Source: Collinsella sp.
GTDB taxonomy: Bacteria; Actinomycetota; Coriobacteriia; Coriobacteriales; Coriobacteriaceae
Length of the DNA: 64,000 nt
Assembly (NCBI GenBank): GCA_018382125.1
Contig: JAGZQO010000005.1
Location: forward strand, 21,897 to 85,896
Reading direction: 5' to 3'
Shown: in pieces, positions 36,833 through 46,392 of the stretch
Numbering within the stretch: the stretch's first letter is position 1
Layout of the letters: the number at the start of each line of letters is the position of its first letter
Made by a program: the position numbers and the translations under genes
The notes under the pieces: model-generated
What the model saw: only the letters and a program-made list of their open reading frames with translations
Databases searched by the model: none
What the model was told of the DNA's origin: nothing

Positions 36833-36872
36833 GAAAAAAGGGCAACACTCTCAGTTTGAAAGCGTCACCCTT
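36833..36872 (-). terminator. Terminator downstream of the SIR2-like gene
   Basis: The minus strand forms AAGGGTGACGCTTTC-AAAC-TGAGAGTGTTGCCCTT, a 15-bp stem with wobble pairs, followed by TTTT. It is about 200 bases past the SIR2 stop. Confidence 0.75.
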
Positions 36873-37068
36873 AAAGTTCCCAAAGAGCTTTTGTACTGCG
36901 GGAAGATACTCTACACCATCTTCCCTTGATTGGCAGGTCGAAACAGACACCATTGTGATTTCAAGCAGAAAGCGTTATATTAAGAATGCATTTGCACGTG
37001 GTGTTCGCACTATACGCTCAGATGCCATAGTTTACAAAGATGGCCTTCTTCATAGACGCTAGGTGGGA

Positions 37069-38664
37069 TTACTCACTAGTAGCCGATATGTCGAAGGCCT
37101 TCTTGTACTTAAGGAAATCATACATTCTAATAAGCCGTTTCAGCTCGCTATTACCGTGGATTATCTTACGATCATCCGTGATGAGCGCCCTCAGATACTC
37201 GAGCAACTCATTTAAATCGAGCTCATCCTCCTCAAGTAAAACTAACTTTTTAAATGCTTCCTCAAAGCCTTCGTTAGCTATAACAGACTTAACCGAGTAT
37301 CTAATTCCCGAAAGATGATAGCTACCTTTTGCCTTTCGTAGGCTGTTGTTTAGAAAAGCATCTAAATCCTTCTTCTCATCTATTTCCTTTAGCATCCTTG
37401 GATTAAGAACTTCCCCTGAATACGCGCTTAAATACTTATACATGGGCAAACCACCCGAGTTAGAAGCAAGCAGCGCAGGAAGATATTCCTCGACGGCAAG
37501 TTTGGGAGCGACATGTTCATCATCAAACACGACATCGCGATATAAAAGCTCGGCTTTGACCATATGACCGTGGCCCAAAGATGCATTTGCGACACCGATG
37601 CCCAGCACAAGATGCTGTCCCTCCGGAAGTCTCTCGAGGTCGCTAAAACTCGCTTCGACTACCAGAGAATCATTTGGCTCGCCCTTATCTGCCAGGGCGT
37701 AGATACTCCTGCGCAACTCACGAATGATCCTGGGCGAGAAGGAGCATTTGGAATGTCCAATTGCTTCATACACTGCGCCAAAATCATTCGTCCTAATCGC
37801 GGTCATGCTTATCTCGCCAATACCCGGAAATGTAATCGAATGTGTCGAGGTTGCGTTTTCGCCCCTAGTTAGGAAAATAAAACGCTCTTTGAGCAATACA
37901 AGATTATTTGAACCGAGGCAGCGCGAAATCGACATGAGGATAGCTTGGATATCGGGGTCGTTAAGGGAATAGCCGATAAAAATAATTGGGTATTCCATAA
38001 AAATAGTTAGCAACTTGGCTGCCAAGTAATCCTGGGTTTCGGCGAGTTTTGCGTAATCTGCCTCCTCAAGAACCATAGATTCAGGATTATCCATAGACCC
38101 GTGGATCTTATAGATTTCACCCATTTCAAAAGTTCTGTGAAAGACAAGATCGTCCTGGCCTACAAAAACTTTAAACTCGGGAAACAGCGACTCCAGTAGA
38201 CAGTCATAGTTGGTTGTAATGACTCCAGAAATACGCCGCCTGCCGACCTCTCTCAAGATATCAAGTTCATGCGTCATATGGTCAGGTTTGAACGAGGATA
38301 ACCTCTCGGCCGCCATAATCTTTAAAACAGATTTGCGCTGACGAATGTCCTCTGCATGATCGTCTCTAAAAGAAGCGAAGCGAGGGTCCTCAAGAACAGC
38401 TATGCGCATATCCTTATCAAGCATCGTCGCGGCAGAGGGCAAAGCACCATAATCAGGATTATCTGGACAGCGAGCAAGGTAGGAATCGAGTCGAAAAGGA
38501 TCATCAGAAAGACGGGAGCAGAGGTGCCTTAACAAGCCGTCCCAATCGTCGGTCCCCATATATCTACGGGAAAACCCCGAGCCAACGAATAAATAGGGGC
38601 TACGGCCCACCCCATTTATCAGACGGACAACGCTGTCTACAATGTCATCTCTTCCGACTTCCAT
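37069..38664 (-). CDS. SIR2-like NADase-type protein (defence candidate)
   Basis: 531 residues. Residues 1-290 match the SIR2 fold used in phage defence: nucleotide loop FVGSGFSRRYM, VITTNYDCLLE, YKIHGSMDN and IIFIGYSLNDPDIQAIL. The Asn of TTNYD and the His of KIHGS are the expected NAD-cleaving residues. The C-terminal half (290-531) is helical and not recognised; it may sense infection. GGAGG precedes the ATG. HerA, argonaute or ThsB-like partners are not adjacent, so it would act alone or with the uncharacterised genes upstream. Base composition is clearly lower in GC than the core regions. Confidence 0.8.
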   Translation of the reverse strand: MEVGRDDIVDSVVRLINGVGRSPYLFVGSGFSRRYMGTDDWDGLLRHLCSRLSDDPFRLDSYLARCPDNPDYGALPSAATMLDKDMRIAVLEDPRFASFRDDHAEDIRQRKSVLKIMAAERLSSFKPDHMTHELDILREVGRRRISGVITTNYDCLLESLFPEFKVFVGQDDLVFHRTFEMGEIYKIHGSMDNPESMVLEEADYAKLAETQDYLAAKLLTIFMEYPIIFIGYSLNDPDIQAILMSISRCLGSNNLVLLKERFIFLTRGENATSTHSITFPGIGEISMTAIRTNDFGAVYEAIGHSKCSFSPRIIRELRRSIYALADKGEPNDSLVVEASFSDLERLPEGQHLVLGIGVANASLGHGHMVKAELLYRDVVFDDEHVAPKLAVEEYLPALLASNSGGLPMYKYLSAYSGEVLNPRMLKEIDEKKDLDAFLNNSLRKAKGSYHLSGIRYSVKSVIANEGFEEAFKKLVLLEEDELDLNELLEYLRALITDDRKIIHGNSELKRLIRMYDFLKYKKAFDISATSE

Positions 38665-39112
38665 CTAACGCCTCCAAACAAGTCTACTTCCATAAGTATA
38701 GAACATATGTTTGATTATTGCTAGAATTGCAAGACTTCATCGAAGACAAAAGCTGCTCGACAATTGAAAATTCGAACCGCACAGGTGACCCAATATTCAG
38801 CAGTGCTCCGACGAGCAAATATTCATTTCGCATCTCAGACAATCTAGCACAGCGGCATCAGTTAGAACGCCATGACTCTCTAGGAGTTCGATAAGTTGAG
38901 CGAAAGTCTAAAAATCTATCGCCAAAGTAACTCCTAAAATCAAAGAGCCGTTGCCGGCAACAACCGAACAACGACCCTCCTTTGTCATCGCCTCACTTAG
39001 AGTCAACGATGACTGTATCACTATCGACATAGTAACCTGTTTTCGTCGCTATTGCGGAGCATGCAGAACTACATTCAATGTCCGGGCAAATCGATTGGCC
39101 TGATTCGGCACG
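38665..39112. other. Non-coding segment upstream of the SIR2-like gene
   Basis: About 450 AT-rich bases. No convincing gene or strong hairpin was found. Immediately past the TGA that ends the upstream gene the same frame stays open for 39 codons (about 38995-39112) and is cysteine-containing, but it has no start codon. It probably includes the SIR2 promoter. Confidence 0.35.
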
Positions 39113-40084
39113 TCAGTCATTATTCTCCCCATCAACAAAATCAGCAAAGGTCAGCTGTTCACATCTTTTCATCGGACGGTAATCTCTAACTTTAGTTATA
39201 TGGCATGCGGCGGTTCGGACTTTTTGCGTCCTCAAATTAATGACCTCTTTAATGGTCATATCGACACGCATTAGGTCGCCACTATTTAAACGATACTCAC
39301 CATCTCGCACGCGTTCGAGAAAATCACGGTCGTCTATTTGAACCTTATTGTATGTTCGTTGCTCGTCCTCGTAGCCCGACTCAAATGTATATCCGGAAAC
39401 ATCTCCACCGTAGGAACCAAATAACGGTCGAACCCAGATATTGTGGGACGAATACTCAACCGTCTCTTCTTGCGTTGCCTTTAAAGCTTCTTCTTTATAG
39501 CTGTCAAAATAAGTCGCCTCGCTTGAAGAAAAAGAAATAGCATCCTCTGAAGCCTTACTACCGGCAATCTTAATCTCAATCTCCCTCGAAGGCCTCTTGA
39601 AAGATTTCATCGGACCAGTGATGACCTTAGAAAATTTCTCAGCGATTTCTGGGGACTGGACTAGCGCGTGGATCTCAACAGGAACAACGACTGCGTCCGA
39701 GCCCTCTCCATATACGAAAGTTCCATTGTCAGTTGGCTTATATTTAGAGATATGTCCTTTAACTTTTTTAATTATGTGCGCTATAGCAAATAGAACCTCC
39801 ACAAGACCGCCGGCATTATTAATTGCAGATATAGCGTCACTGTTTAACGCGTCAATCAATCCGGGCACACAATGGATCACGAATTCCGTAATAAAAGAGC
39901 CTTCTTTAAATGGGCGCACTTTTATAGACGTATTTTCTAAGGTGCCCGACTCTTTTGCGACCTCTTTTATCAGTCCGTCAAATTGGCTTAGGAACTTAGA
40001 AAGGTCCTTGGCGTCCAGGCCTTCTTCGGGATCTACATCGACAAAGCGATATACGAGCGTTTGATTTTTTGTAGAAGTGTCCAT
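39113..40084 (-). CDS. Uncharacterised soluble protein, gene pair with downstream-strand membrane protein
   Basis: 323 residues, not recognised. No signal peptide. The N-terminal part (about 20-110) is amphipathic (LSKFLSQFDGLIKEVAKESG, SFITEFVIHCVPGLIDALN), with a short hydrophobic helix VEVLFAIAHIIKKV. A central part has mixed beta strands, and the C-terminal 90 residues are rich in charged strands (DFLERVRDGEYRLNSGDLMRV). GAGGA precedes the ATG. It follows a gene for a five-helix membrane protein by 32 bases. The context of neighbouring SIR2 and KAP genes suggests a defence role, unproven. Confidence 0.6.
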   Translation of the reverse strand: MDTSTKNQTLVYRFVDVDPEEGLDAKDLSKFLSQFDGLIKEVAKESGTLENTSIKVRPFKEGSFITEFVIHCVPGLIDALNSDAISAINNAGGLVEVLFAIAHIIKKVKGHISKYKPTDNGTFVYGEGSDAVVVPVEIHALVQSPEIAEKFSKVITGPMKSFKRPSREIEIKIAGSKASEDAISFSSSEATYFDSYKEEALKATQEETVEYSSHNIWVRPLFGSYGGDVSGYTFESGYEDEQRTYNKVQIDDRDFLERVRDGEYRLNSGDLMRVDMTIKEVINLRTQKVRTAACHITKVRDYRPMKRCEQLTFADFVDGENND

Positions 40085-40116
40085 GTTGTCCTCATACCCT
40101 TATAAGATCATGGGTC

Positions 40117-40764
40117 CTATTTCCTGCGACCGAAGCGTTTTATTCGAAAGCGATCGAGCGCAAAATTAAACGAAATAATAAAAACCAACGTAAACGTATA
40201 GATAACAAATTGATATATTTCAGATACCGAATCAGGCAAATAGACCGCACAGAACGCTTCCGCGACAAGCACGGTAAGAAGCGTACACAACCCGATAAAT
40301 ACCATTCTTCCCACATCAATGCGAAAGACATTCCGATACTTCCAAAGCAGAAAAACTGCAACACAATAGATAGCAAGAAGTGAGATTAAGCCTGGCATTA
40401 GATTCCAACAAAATAGAGAAAGAGCAACGGGAAACGTCCAAATGGCATTCCCCGACGCACCTGAATCCATAAACGTATAGCCTTTATCCCTCATTCCGTT
40501 TCTCTCCACGACAAGCTGGAGATAACTTCTCAATATCCATCCTGAAAATGATGCAAAATAGATAATGAACAATCGGTCGACAGACCACAAGGAATTATCC
40601 CCAAAGGCAAGCGTAAGGATGCGCGAGGCGACCGGAAGGGCCGCAGAGGTTAAAACCGTGATCAGGACATCGGAGGTTTCAAACCCACCATCCCTGCCCT
40701 CTCGGGACTTGTTAACCATCAATCTCCCAACACAAATAGAAATCAGCATAAGCTCAAGCACCAT
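40117..40764 (-). CDS. Uncharacterised multi-pass membrane protein
   Basis: Up to 215 residues with five or six transmembrane helices (about 1-15, 32-50, 63-82, 108-125, 128-143, 155-172, 186-205) and a basic tail RFRIKRFGRRK. Start uncertain: ATG at 40764, with other ATG codons nearby. It is co-directional with the 323-residue protein gene and divergent from the KAP NTPase. Membrane effectors often pair with sensor genes in defence islands, but no family was recognised. Confidence 0.6.
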   Translation of the reverse strand: MVLELMLISICVGRLMVNKSREGRDGGFETSDVLITVLTSAALPVASRILTLAFGDNSLWSVDRLFIIYFASFSGWILRSYLQLVVERNGMRDKGYTFMDSGASGNAIWTFPVALSLFCWNLMPGLISLLAIYCVAVFLLWKYRNVFRIDVGRMVFIGLCTLLTVLVAEAFCAVYLPDSVSEIYQFVIYTFTLVFIISFNFALDRFRIKRFGRRK

Positions 40765-40925
40765 ACCACTTCACTGCGTATGGAAAATAGCAGGTCTAGG
40801 CATTGTTAAACACTTAAAGGGTAAAACCTACGGATGAAAGTTAGACAAGAAGAAACCCTTCGATCCTATTTACAGAACGAATAAGACCGAAACGAAACCC
40901 CGCCCACAGAAAGAAGGCACTCACC

Positions 40926-42284
40926 ATGAAACGAGCCGACGAAGAACCTACACCGAAAGCAATTGAAGACGCTCTTACCCAAGACCCGCTTCACCGCAAG
41001 AGAGAAATCGAGGACTTTCTAAAGATGCTCATTGCGGTTGAGCCTCCGTATACCTTTGTCATTGATGCACCTTGGGGCTCTGGCAAGACATTCTTTGTAA
41101 AGCAAGTTGCGAGAGTCCTGCAAATGGCAAATCCGGCTCTCGATATCAACCTAGAGACACTTAACGCGACGCTAGGAGAAACCGCGACAGAACTCCCCGC
41201 GACGCCATGTCTGCCCATTTATTTCAACGCATGGGAAGACGACCATTTCGAGAATCCGATCTTGCCCATATTGGCCTCCATCGCTAATGCCGCAGACGAA
41301 CAGAGCGTCAAGGGGGGAAAGGATTTCGGCAAGGGGGTCATTGGCGCCATAGAAGCCGCCGCTTCCCTTATCGGATATGGCGGTGACATCAATGGTGTCA
41401 TTGAAAATATCAGCGGAACCGATTTTCTCGAACAGTACAAAAATGAGAAAGAACTTCGAGGCAAAATTGACGAACTCATTAAGACCAATCTTCCCGAGGT
41501 AGCCGACCGAGCCATCATCTTTATCGACGAACTCGACCGCTGCCGGCCCGAATTCGCAATAAAGGTACTCGAACAAGCAAAAACGCTGTTTCAGCAAGAC
41601 AACATCGTTGTAGTTTATTCGACCGACATTACGCAGCTTGCACATTCCCTCCAGGGCGTATATGGCCCAAGATTCGACGGCAGAAAATACCTCGAGCGCT
41701 TCTACGACAAACGTCTTGAGCTAAATCCGATAAAACCGGCTGATTACCTTCTGTATAAAGGAATCAATACAATGGATGGATATACCTTCATGGATATAAC
41801 CATCGATTTGCTCGGCTACAAACAAGCCTCACTAAGAGCCTGCAACAGGCTTATCGACTCTATAACAAATCTATCTAGATACATTGCTAACCACTGGGAG
41901 CACTTTGGGAATGGAAGGGTTCAGCATTTCCCAGACCAGGGTCTGCTTCCTGTAGTAAACATTCTCGCTTACTATGACCCGTTCGCCTGGCACGAAATGA
42001 AGACCAGTACTGGCTACGAAGCTATCTACGAACTTGCGAAACACAGCGATCACTTCATCCAATATCTTGATGAAGTGATTGAATCGGTATGGGGAGCCAA
42101 TAAAGATGAGCTTCCCTATAAGCAGGATATTGAAAATAGACGCAAGCGTTTTGTAGAAGATCTATCCGCGTTGATATACGGCAACAATGACAGGGACCCG
42201 CGGGTCAAAGAACTGGGCAATAGTGAACTTACCAGAATGTCTTTCAATCAGCAGCTATATCAGCGTCTGGCACCGCCATTGTAG
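40926..42284 (+). CDS. KAP-family P-loop NTPase
   Basis: 452 residues on the plus strand. Walker A is APWGSGKTFF (about 48-57), the following block has the KAP-characteristic YFNAWEDDHFENP, and Walker B is IIFIDELDRCRPEFAIKVLE (about 197-216). Unlike many KAP proteins it shows no obvious transmembrane hairpin inserted in the P-loop domain. GAAGG lies before the ATG. KAP NTPases include predicted anti-phage proteins such as PifA-type exclusion factors. It stands alone, divergent from the membrane-protein gene. Confidence 0.85.
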   Translation: MKRADEEPTPKAIEDALTQDPLHRKREIEDFLKMLIAVEPPYTFVIDAPWGSGKTFFVKQVARVLQMANPALDINLETLNATLGETATELPATPCLPIYFNAWEDDHFENPILPILASIANAADEQSVKGGKDFGKGVIGAIEAAASLIGYGGDINGVIENISGTDFLEQYKNEKELRGKIDELIKTNLPEVADRAIIFIDELDRCRPEFAIKVLEQAKTLFQQDNIVVVYSTDITQLAHSLQGVYGPRFDGRKYLERFYDKRLELNPIKPADYLLYKGINTMDGYTFMDITIDLLGYKQASLRACNRLIDSITNLSRYIANHWEHFGNGRVQHFPDQGLLPVVNILAYYDPFAWHEMKTSTGYEAIYELAKHSDHFIQYLDEVIESVWGANKDELPYKQDIENRRKRFVEDLSALIYGNNDRDPRVKELGNSELTRMSFNQQLYQRLAPPL

Positions 42285-42693
42285 AGCACCGAAGATCCAT
42301 CAAGTGGCCTTGTGCGCAGCTCCATGACGACTGCATCCAGGCCCAAAGTGATAGCGCTCGATCACTTCGTCCGGAAAGATACAACCATCGCGGATAGAGG
42401 CGCATAATACGACCTGCATCAACATGAGCGAAGCCAACATGCAACAGCGCTGCCAAGCCAGACGTTAGCAAATAGGCATTGGGGCCCATGTCGGCCACGG
42501 CGCCTAGGCTAATGCCACGGTGCTGCTTCACAATATTCAACAGTGGCTAATTAAACAAACACCGCATCCCACCAAAACGCTAGTGCCCAAGCCGTTCTAG
42601 CCAAAGAACAGCTTGGGCACACTCCATGAGACCACAGCAAGAGCCGCAACCGGACCTCGCGTCAGTAGCAGACACGCCCCATCCCGCCGACAA
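42285..42693. other. Non-coding segment between KAP gene and helicase gene
   Basis: About 400 bases between convergent genes. A minus-strand frame of 98 codons (42244-42540) overlaps the end of the KAP gene and has no recognised similarity or ribosome binding site. A hairpin GTGCCCAAGC/GCTTGGGCAC at 42591-42628, with an inner GTTCT/AGAAC stem, is a likely two-way terminator. Confidence 0.4.
42591..42628. terminator. Hairpin terminator between convergent KAP and GajB-like genes
   Basis: 10-bp perfect outer stem plus a short inner stem; no T run, so strength is uncertain. Confidence 0.45.
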
Positions 42694-44511
42694 TCACCCC
42701 TCTCCGTCCATGACCGACCAGCTCACAGGTTCAATACCCGGAAGAGACGTTAGGCAAGAGGGGCAAGCAACCTGATAGTTCCCGTTATTTGTCCTGCGCT
42801 GCATAGAAGCGGAGACATATACCGCTTTGCGGGCGCGAGTGACGCCGACGTACAGCAGGCCCATTTCCTCAATAAGCCCGTCTGGCATATTCATCGCATC
42901 AACGATCCGGCATCCATACGCAGAACGCGAGCATATACCAGCTCTTTCGCACCGAGAGCAAATCACTCCAGGCCAATCGAAACGCGTAACGCCCGGAATG
43001 AAAACAGTGTCCCACTCGAGCCCCTTAGCGGAGTGAATGGTCATGATCGAGATATCTGCATCAAGGTAATCGGAGAAACGCCGCAGGGAGCCCTCGGAAA
43101 AGATGCTAACGATATAGTCGAAGCGCTCAGACGGATCCATCGCGACGCAGTCTGTTTTAAGGTGTTTCCGCAGCGCTCCAAGAAGCATGGCATAGGACCG
43201 CCCATACTCGAATCTCCTGGAGCCAGTCAGCAGTTCATCAGAGACGGAGTCAATTATTTTGTTCGCAGCTGACCGGCTGACGCCCTTTTCTCCAGACGCT
43301 GCATCGGTAATCCTGGATAAAGTAAACGCATTGAATTCAATGAACTCTGGGTCTGTATCAGAGAAAAGCCCGTTGAAGTATGGCATCTCCTCCTTAACCA
43401 ATTCGTTCATAATGAGATCGGCAAGGGCACCACGCTTACGAACAAGAATCGCGATCTTCCCGCCACCGACTTGGATGAGCGCCGCAACCTTAGAAACAAT
43501 GGCTGTCGCTTCGTCTTGCTGTGCAGCGCCAACAAATATGGGAAGTCGGGGCGTACCGCTGACAATGGCACCCTTCATGTGGGAGCGAATCGCAGCACCA
43601 AGCTCCCCAACAATAGATCCCCCAGAAAACCTATGATTATGTTCGAGCTCCAGCGGCGATAGACACAGGTCGGTAGTGGCCTTTGCCTTTAAGCCTTCCA
43701 TTGCGCCAATAAAACCATAGACACGCTGAATAGGGTCACCGAACATGCAGATTCCTGATTTATCAGAAACCAAGCCGTTTAGAAAGATATAGCACAACGC
43801 ATTCGTGTCCTGCGCCTCGTCGACGAGCACGACAGGGTACACTGCCGACAGATAGGACCTTAACTTGGGAAAATGAGAGAGCAATTCAATTGCAAGGGAA
43901 ATCATTGCAGAATATGGCAAAAGACCGTTCGGAACGAACCGATCCCTGACGATCCTATTAAAGGAAAACATCACGCGCCTCAAGTCCATGTCCTGACCGT
44001 TTCTCATAAAACGGAGGAAGTCGTCAACGGCATTCTTTTCATTCCAGGTCAGCCTGACACCTCGCGAAATCAGCTCGTCAACGGCTCCGTTGTCATCAAC
44101 CATAGAAAGCTCGTCGACGTTTACCGGGAGCGAGAGCGATCTCCAATATCTGCGCAGCAGGGCCCAAGCAAAGCCATGGAAATTAGTCGCCATGACGCTG
44201 TCCTCAAAATGCTTGGCCACGTGACCAGGAAGCGCCGACATAGTGGCGCTTAAATCAGTACGCATTCTCCGCGCGGCAGCGACGCTGAAGGTTAGGGCCA
44301 AAATCCTTTTTGGCGGCTGAACTTCGCCAGATGCCAGTAACCAGCAAGCCCGCCCAGTCATAACTGTGGTTTTCCCGTATCCTGCCGGCGCCTCTACGAA
44401 TACCCTCTTCGATGGAGAAAAGATCGCGGAGCGCTGCGATGCATCTCCACCACAGCGCGCCTCAATCGCAGCTCTAACACTATCCAGCAAGTCAGTCTGG
44501 CTCACTAACAT
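42694..44511 (-). CDS. gajB: UvrD/Rep-family helicase, GajB-like, with cysteine cluster
   Basis: 605 residues from the ATG at 44511 (MLVSQTDLLDSVRAAIEARC), which overlaps the GajA stop by seven bases. Walker A is EAPAGYGKTTV (40-50), motif II is VVLVDEAQDTNALCY, motif III FGDPIQRVYGF, motif V MTIHSAKGLEWDTVFIPG and motif VI LLYVGVTRARKAVYV, so the helicase looks active. Four cysteines (518, 521, 527, 534) lie between motifs V and VI, and CPSC (583-586) near the C-terminus; they may bind zinc or an iron-sulfur cluster. In Gabija systems GajB works with GajA. Confidence 0.85.
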   Translation of the reverse strand: MLVSQTDLLDSVRAAIEARCGGDASQRSAIFSPSKRVFVEAPAGYGKTTVMTGRACWLLASGEVQPPKRILALTFSVAAARRMRTDLSATMSALPGHVAKHFEDSVMATNFHGFAWALLRRYWRSLSLPVNVDELSMVDDNGAVDELISRGVRLTWNEKNAVDDFLRFMRNGQDMDLRRVMFSFNRIVRDRFVPNGLLPYSAMISLAIELLSHFPKLRSYLSAVYPVVLVDEAQDTNALCYIFLNGLVSDKSGICMFGDPIQRVYGFIGAMEGLKAKATTDLCLSPLELEHNHRFSGGSIVGELGAAIRSHMKGAIVSGTPRLPIFVGAAQQDEATAIVSKVAALIQVGGGKIAILVRKRGALADLIMNELVKEEMPYFNGLFSDTDPEFIEFNAFTLSRITDAASGEKGVSRSAANKIIDSVSDELLTGSRRFEYGRSYAMLLGALRKHLKTDCVAMDPSERFDYIVSIFSEGSLRRFSDYLDADISIMTIHSAKGLEWDTVFIPGVTRFDWPGVICSRCERAGICSRSAYGCRIVDAMNMPDGLIEEMGLLYVGVTRARKAVYVSASMQRRTNNGNYQVACPSCLTSLPGIEPVSWSVMDGEG

Positions 44512-46232
44512 TCGAGCCCCACGGCCTTGCGAATAATGCTTTCGTAACATACGGGAACGCCATCGGCACCAAGAGCTTCTGCAAGGGCGACGCCAGACAC
44601 GACACCTTTATTCGATGAAAGCCATGCATACATAAGCGCACGCGATTTGGGCGTATCGGCGAATTGCCCGTCAAACTCCGGTCCCTGAAAATCATACTCA
44701 GAGTCCGGCAAACAAACATCGTAGATAGTTCGGGCTTTATTTAATGCATTACTATTACCCTTAATGGAAGTTGCCCTCTGAGAATCCGTCGACTCAAGAA
44801 GTTCTATGAACGCGCTTTGGTTATCGCCAGCGAAGAACGCGTCAATAACCTCAGCTTCAAAATCCCGTTCAATTGTCGTTATATGGTCCCCAGAAGTTTC
44901 CGGCAGCTCGGCATCCCTGTCGACAATGGAATAATTTGGAATCTCGAATTTGCCCAAAAGTTCGCAGATCGGGTTTACGTTCTCTTTCCCGCCAGCCCTG
45001 ATGGGCACAACTCCATAATCGTCCAGATCCATCCCAAGGTTGCGAGCGAACACCGGAATGGCCCCAGACTCCGTCTGCCCCTCAAAAGTCAAAACAGACC
45101 GCGCGAAAAAGGCCTCTCGTATTGACTCAAAGTTCAGCATAAGATGTTTTTCAACCTTGTCGGACAGGTCAATATCTTTGCCGCACGTGACCCTTGGAGA
45201 AGCTTCGCCCTGTCCAAATCGCACGATGTTCTTATAGCCTCGAGCCAGAATGTTTGGCGAATGCGTCACCATGATCAGCTGAGCTTTGATTGAATCAATC
45301 CCGAAATACTCCTTTAGAAGGGCGTTGAACTTGGCATCCTCCCCTTCGCAAATCCTATGCAAGCTCTTCGAGAGCCGTCTTTGCATATATGGGTGAAGAT
45401 GAGCTTCGGGTTCGTCATAAACCAGCACGGCATGCAGCACGCGCTTGTCATCGCCATCCGAGCAGAGGCTCTCTTGAAGGCGTTTAGGCGAAAGTCGCAT
45501 AATGCTCTCGATTATCGAAAGCGAGGCAATGGCAAGGTACTGCAAGCCTACCCCCGCCTTTTTAAAATGAACGCCCCTCTTATCAAGCAAGGTAACCAAA
45601 CTTCCAAGCGTTCCGCCATCCGATGAGTCGACGCCCGTCCTCACGCCATATGATGACAAGATGGGTACGTCACCGACAATCGTACCGAGATCTGCAACCA
45701 GACCTTCGAGCTCATTCCCGTCTAGAAAGTCGGAGACCTCTTTGCCCTCCCTATCTAGGTAAAGAGCGATGCCTTTGGCGAGAACTTTGCCGACGCCGCG
45801 CGTACCGTCAAACGCCAAGTCTCCCCTATTGAAAGATGCAGTAGAGTACCTGAACATGTGAACGGATCTCATAAAAGAAGGGGGAATCTTTTCCCCGCTT
45901 TCCTCGGCCACAAACTCTATACGAGAATCCGGATCGTCGGCAAAGGCGCAGACGGTAATAGTGTTTCCGGTCGTAGGATCGATATCGGGCCCCGATATTC
46001 CGATCTCGTCCTCGTCCATCTTTAAAGTTACTACAGCACCTGAACGCTTTTCGGTGTCTGCGAAATCCTCTTCGCCAATCGTCGCCTGATTGAAGATTGT
46101 ATTGAGCAAGTCGAGTACATTCGTTTTGCCGAGATTGTTCTCGCCAACAATATAGGTCACGTCCTCGTCAAAACTAATCGCAACACCATCGAGATTCCGA
46201 TAGTTCTCAATCCTCAGTTTAGAGATCCTCAT
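44505..46232 (-). CDS. gajA: OLD-family ATPase/TOPRIM nuclease, GajA-like
   Basis: 575 residues. The ABC-type ATPase has Walker A IVGENNLGKTNVL (28-40), a signature region (about 225-260) and Walker B LVYDEPEAHLHP (about 266). The C-terminal TOPRIM nuclease domain has LTFEGQTESGAIPVFARNLG (about 380), with its metal-binding Glu residues, and IVDRDAELPETSG. Length and order match GajA of the Gabija anti-phage system, a nucleotide-sensing DNA nickase. The 3' end overlaps the UvrD-like gene. A leader of about 160 bases separates it from the upstream nuclease-like gene. Confidence 0.87.
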   Translation of the reverse strand: MRISKLRIENYRNLDGVAISFDEDVTYIVGENNLGKTNVLDLLNTIFNQATIGEEDFADTEKRSGAVVTLKMDEDEIGISGPDIDPTTGNTITVCAFADDPDSRIEFVAEESGEKIPPSFMRSVHMFRYSTASFNRGDLAFDGTRGVGKVLAKGIALYLDREGKEVSDFLDGNELEGLVADLGTIVGDVPILSSYGVRTGVDSSDGGTLGSLVTLLDKRGVHFKKAGVGLQYLAIASLSIIESIMRLSPKRLQESLCSDGDDKRVLHAVLVYDEPEAHLHPYMQRRLSKSLHRICEGEDAKFNALLKEYFGIDSIKAQLIMVTHSPNILARGYKNIVRFGQGEASPRVTCGKDIDLSDKVEKHLMLNFESIREAFFARSVLTFEGQTESGAIPVFARNLGMDLDDYGVVPIRAGGKENVNPICELLGKFEIPNYSIVDRDAELPETSGDHITTIERDFEAEVIDAFFAGDNQSAFIELLESTDSQRATSIKGNSNALNKARTIYDVCLPDSEYDFQGPEFDGQFADTPKSRALMYAWLSSNKGVVSGVALAEALGADGVPVCYESIIRKAVGLEC

Positions 46233-46392
46233 GCAGCCTCCTGACCGTTAGGGTTTATGGCTACCAATAATTTAGCACGCCTCGTGTTGTGCTAAGCGGA
46301 CACCAACAGATGTTCGTTATTACTCGCGCAAAGGCCATCACAAGGACATCTTTGCTCGTAAGGCCGCGTTCTATTCCGCTTCAGTTAAGAGG

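Larger units (their letters stand above)
36204..37068. other. Gene-poor segment with two minus-strand terminators
   Basis: No convincing gene. Between 36380 and 36600 the motif TTCCG and its complement recur many times, often as CACTTCCG or TTCCGGAAGTGCGG, giving many short inverted repeats. A weak minus-strand frame (up to 36832) is interrupted by terminator-type hairpins at 36649-36678 and 36833-36872, so it is probably not translated. Base composition is lower in GC than the flanks. Confidence 0.4.

Noticed and set aside
38995..39112. TGA readthrough or selenocysteine after the 323-residue protein
   Set aside because: The following 39 codons are open and contain cysteines, but a stretch of this length is expected by chance in one case in several and no SECIS-like hairpin was seen.
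42244..42540. 98-codon minus-strand frame overlapping the KAP gene end
   Set aside because: No ribosome binding site, no recognised family, overlaps a supported gene.
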